Assembly: GCA_036365515.1 (NCBI GenBank)
Contig: CM070874.1
Location: 65,429,583 to 65,493,582 of the forward strand
Direction of reading: 5' to 3'
Origin: Torymus aiolomorphi
Taxonomy: Eukaryota > Arthropoda > Insecta > Hymenoptera > Torymidae
Length of the DNA stretch: 64,000 bases
Part shown: piece after piece, positions 61,440-64,000 of the stretch
Layout: each line of letters opens with the position of its first letter
Position numbering within the stretch: position 1 is the first letter of the stretch
Translations under genes and position numbers: made by a program
The notes under the pieces: generated by a model
What the model was told of the DNA's origin: nothing
Database searches by the model: none
What the model saw: only the letters and a program-made list of their open reading frames with translations

Positions 61440-62045
61440 CAGATTCAGCTCAAACTTTAGGATATGTTTTTGGATACCAAAATATGAACAAAGCCAAATT
61501 TTTTGAGTCTAACGCCTCGGGAAAGCTAAGTTATCGACATTCTTAGTGTAATTTTTAGAAAATCATGAAAAAATCTCCTATACTTTGAGCTTGAATAATT
61601 CAGCTCAGAATTGACTTTAATAAAATGATAAAAAAGAGAATGAAAATCGAAATAAAAAGCTGCAATTTGCCGCTTTTAGAATTGAAAAATATTGATTCGT
61701 TTAAAAATTACATGAGCTTAAAGAGAAACTAAAAAATATACGTATAAAATAGCAACAAATTTTATTCCGAATTTCTTTTATTGTATTTTGAATATTAAAC
61801 TTCAAACTAACATAACTTTTGAATGAAACGATATTTTTCAATTCTAGAAACGGCAAATTAATGCTTGTTTTATCTAGTTTTATTTTCTTTTTTAAAATTT
61901 AATCAAAGTAGAGGAAATTTTTTTATGTTTTTCTGAAAATTACACTAAAAATGTCGATAACTTAGCTTTCTCGAGGCGTTAGACTCTAAAAATTTGGCTT
62001 TGTTCATTTTTCGGTATCTAAAAACATATCCCAAAGTTAGTAAGT
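61440..62045. mobile_element. 600 bp fold-back element
   Basis: AACTTTAGGATATGTTTTTG (61453) is mirrored by AAAACATATCCCAAAGTT (62021). The arms continue to mirror inward: TCTAACGCCTCGGGAAAGCT against AGCTTTCTCGAGGCGTTAGA, and GCAATTTGCCGCTTTTAGAA against TTCTAGAAACGGCAAATTAA. No coding capacity, target duplication not clear. Confidence 0.8.
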
Positions 62046-62650
62046 CTTTTTGCGAAAAGTGCAACCAAATTTTGTTATCATTACTTTTTGAACGCAAGGT
62101 TTACATGATGTATTTTACTTTAATTTTCTATCAGCTGAGCAATCATTAACAACCTTCTTATAATATATATTTATTCTAAAAAATATTAACATATTTTTAA
62201 TACTTACCCATTTACATAAAAATCCATTCCCTAAAAAAAATTCAATAGCGTATTTACTTTATTTTCAAAGCGTTTACTGTTTTCAAGTCTTTGGATATTT
62301 TTCTAGAATCGCAGACAACCTTGATATTCTTATAACATAAGTCTTATTGTAATGCCTATTTAACTTCTGATCTTTTTGAGGTAGCAACTTTAGTATATTT
62401 AAATGATAGACTTTAAATTACTGACATGAAGAGATTATCGCTCACTTACACATGTACAATAAAAATAAGACTAAAAATAATCTTATTTATTTGCAACAAT
62501 TTACAAAACAAAATCTACAAAAGCACCAATACATGTGTTAACCTTTCCCTGTATGATTTATTTTAATAAAATTGCAAATTTAGTTTCTTTTTAAGTATTA
62601 ATAAATAAATTATACATTCTTAGTGAATAGAATCGACTAATATTTGTAGT

Positions 62651-63034
62651 AGAGTAGAGGTACCGCTTCTGGCCACTGTTCCGTTTTTGGCCATACGTAC
62701 GTTCTTTATAATTTAATTAGTTCACGACTAAGCTCTCAGCGCTATAGAATGCGTAATTTTCATTCAAATAAAAGAGAGCCATGGCCAGTTATGGCCATGG
62801 TCATACTTGGTGTTTAGGTGGCCAGAACCGGTGAAAAACGGGTTTTTACGATATATTTATAATTTTTTTTTTTTATTGACCTTCTTGTCTTTCTAGGACA
62901 TGTAATTTATAAAATTTAATTGTTATTAGATCTATAAAAATCACACGGTGATTATATAATACCCGAAAAACAATTAAATTTGTATCTAATGTCATGAAAA
63001 TCTTAATGGTGGCCAGCACCGGTACGTCTACTCT
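62651..63034. mobile_element. 384 bp TIR element
   Basis: AGAGTAGAGGTACCGCTTCT with GGCCAC following is mirrored by GTGGCCAGCACCGGTACGTC and TACTCT. GGCCA occurs many times inside (for example ATGGCCAGTTATGGCCATGG). No open frame of note. Confidence 0.65.
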
Positions 63035-63449
63035 ATTTCACCTGAAGAATCTAATGCATACGACATTTTTTAGTTATTATATAAGATATCGTCATAAGAA
63101 AATTTTTAATTTTGTCTACATATGTGGACAACTACGGAAAGAGGTTACAAAAATTATAGAAATACAAATATAATGACATAATTATCAAGTCATCCTAAGA
63201 ATAAGTGAGATGTATGCAGAGAACATCAAAGCTTATAGGTAGTTCGAAAATTGTACCCTCTTCACGACGCCTACACATTGTCAAATGGACAACTTCGTTA
63301 AAGAATGTTCCCTATTTATTAAACATTCCGTTGAAAAATGATATCACAGCACACCCTTCGGTCTCACTGCTCTCTCCATCTCCTTCAACTAAAACACGTC
63401 GTGACTTAAATCAAAATCACCTTACGCCTGCGCTCATTCATCAAATTAA

Positions 63450-63850
63450 ATCCCTTCACATCTCGCTCTCTTCTCCAACCCTCTCTCTCCTCATTTGTCC
63501 ACAGTTTCCGTCGTGTAACCTTCCTCCTCGTCCTCCTTCTCGAGAGGGCCTCCGATCGAGCGCGACGCGAACAATGCGTTTAGCTCCCCGTTTGAATATC
63601 CGACACAAAAGCTCCTCTCTCGAGTGCACGAGGCAGCCGCTGTGTTGCGTTCGATGTTTGCCCATCGGCATTAATTATAAGGCGATTTTCCGCGGGAAGC
63701 AGATTGATGACGCACGACGCTGTGCGCCGGGGCGCCGCTGTGTGTCGGGGGCTAATTTTGGGCGGCTGCGAGGGCGAGGGCGGTGATACGGAATTTCCGG
63801 GACTCGGTCCTCGGAGCGAGCGAGTGGGAATTAGTTGGGATGGCGGAAGG
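63450..63850. other. GC-rich island near the window end
   Basis: CpG-rich DNA with a plus-strand open frame of 193 codons starting at 63205. The frame is rich in Ser, Arg and Pro and matches no family I know; a shorter minus-strand frame overlaps it. Most likely regulatory or an untranslated first exon of a gene beyond the window. Confidence 0.3.
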
Positions 63851-64000
63851 GGTGAATGTTGAAGATAATGGAATACATTATCTTTAGGGGGACGAGGGAT
63901 GTATTAAAAACGCTGGAAATTTACTACTGGTGTAAGTGTTATTAAATTTAACGAAGTGAGCAGATTTTCGAAATTCATTTCTTTTTCTTGTTTCGTGTAG

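Noticed and set aside
63205..63786. 193-codon open frame as a gene
   Set aside because: It lies in a GC-rich island, has a Ser/Arg/Pro composition without motif, and is overlapped by an opposite-strand frame.

Overview
The window looks like nuclear DNA from an insect, most probably a hymenopteran and perhaps a parasitoid wasp. The genome guess is inference: split genes with short GT-AG introns, an AT-rich background broken by CpG-rich islands, and very dense small DNA transposons. No bacterial operon, rRNA, CRISPR array or intact tRNA gene is visible. Most of the 64 kb is non-coding repeat.

Only three gene-like loci are supported by homology. (1) 4882-8421, minus strand: a ten-exon gamma-glutamyltranspeptidase (GGT) gene that is clearly dead. 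It keeps its splice sites and catalytic region but has four in-frame stops, and two different elements flanked by TTAA sit inside its exons. A second, frameshifted copy of one GGT exon lies at 3307-3449. (2) 30805-32291, minus strand: an apparently intact two-exon F-box protein of 370 residues with a TATA box and a GAGA-rich upstream region. (3) 51669-53211, plus strand: an apparently intact six-exon secreted trypsin-like serine protease of 252 residues with a TATA box and initiator at textbook spacing.

Region by region: 1-3.3 kb is a 3.1 kb element with terminal inverted repeats (TIRs) and TA flanks, filled with AT-rich tandem repeats. 3.3-8.5 kb is GGT debris and its insertions. 8.5-11.8 kb is a hAT-type element with a perfect 8 bp target duplication and a nested TTAA fold-back element. 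12-28 kb is mostly non-coding with several GC-rich islands and TA or fold-back MITEs (miniature TIR elements). 28.6-30.5 kb holds degenerate repeat. 30.8-32.5 kb is the F-box gene. 32.7-37 kb is fold-back elements and a microsatellite-bearing repeat. 37.4-41 kb has an array of 313 bp repeats that may be a non-coding transcript. 41-50 kb is dominated by an interspersed family that ends in a series of short hairpins and CTAG (Helitron-like). 51.3-53.3 kb is the protease gene. 53.9-58.2 kb repeats several of the same families. 58-64 kb is non-coding with GC-rich islands and two inverted-repeat elements.

The window shows no pathway or operon. The strongest unusual signals are the exact TTAA insertions that broke the GGT gene, the serial-hairpin CTAG module found four times, the microsatellite held at a fixed place in one repeat family, and the 313 bp tandem array. 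Gaps not listed below hold no gene I can support.
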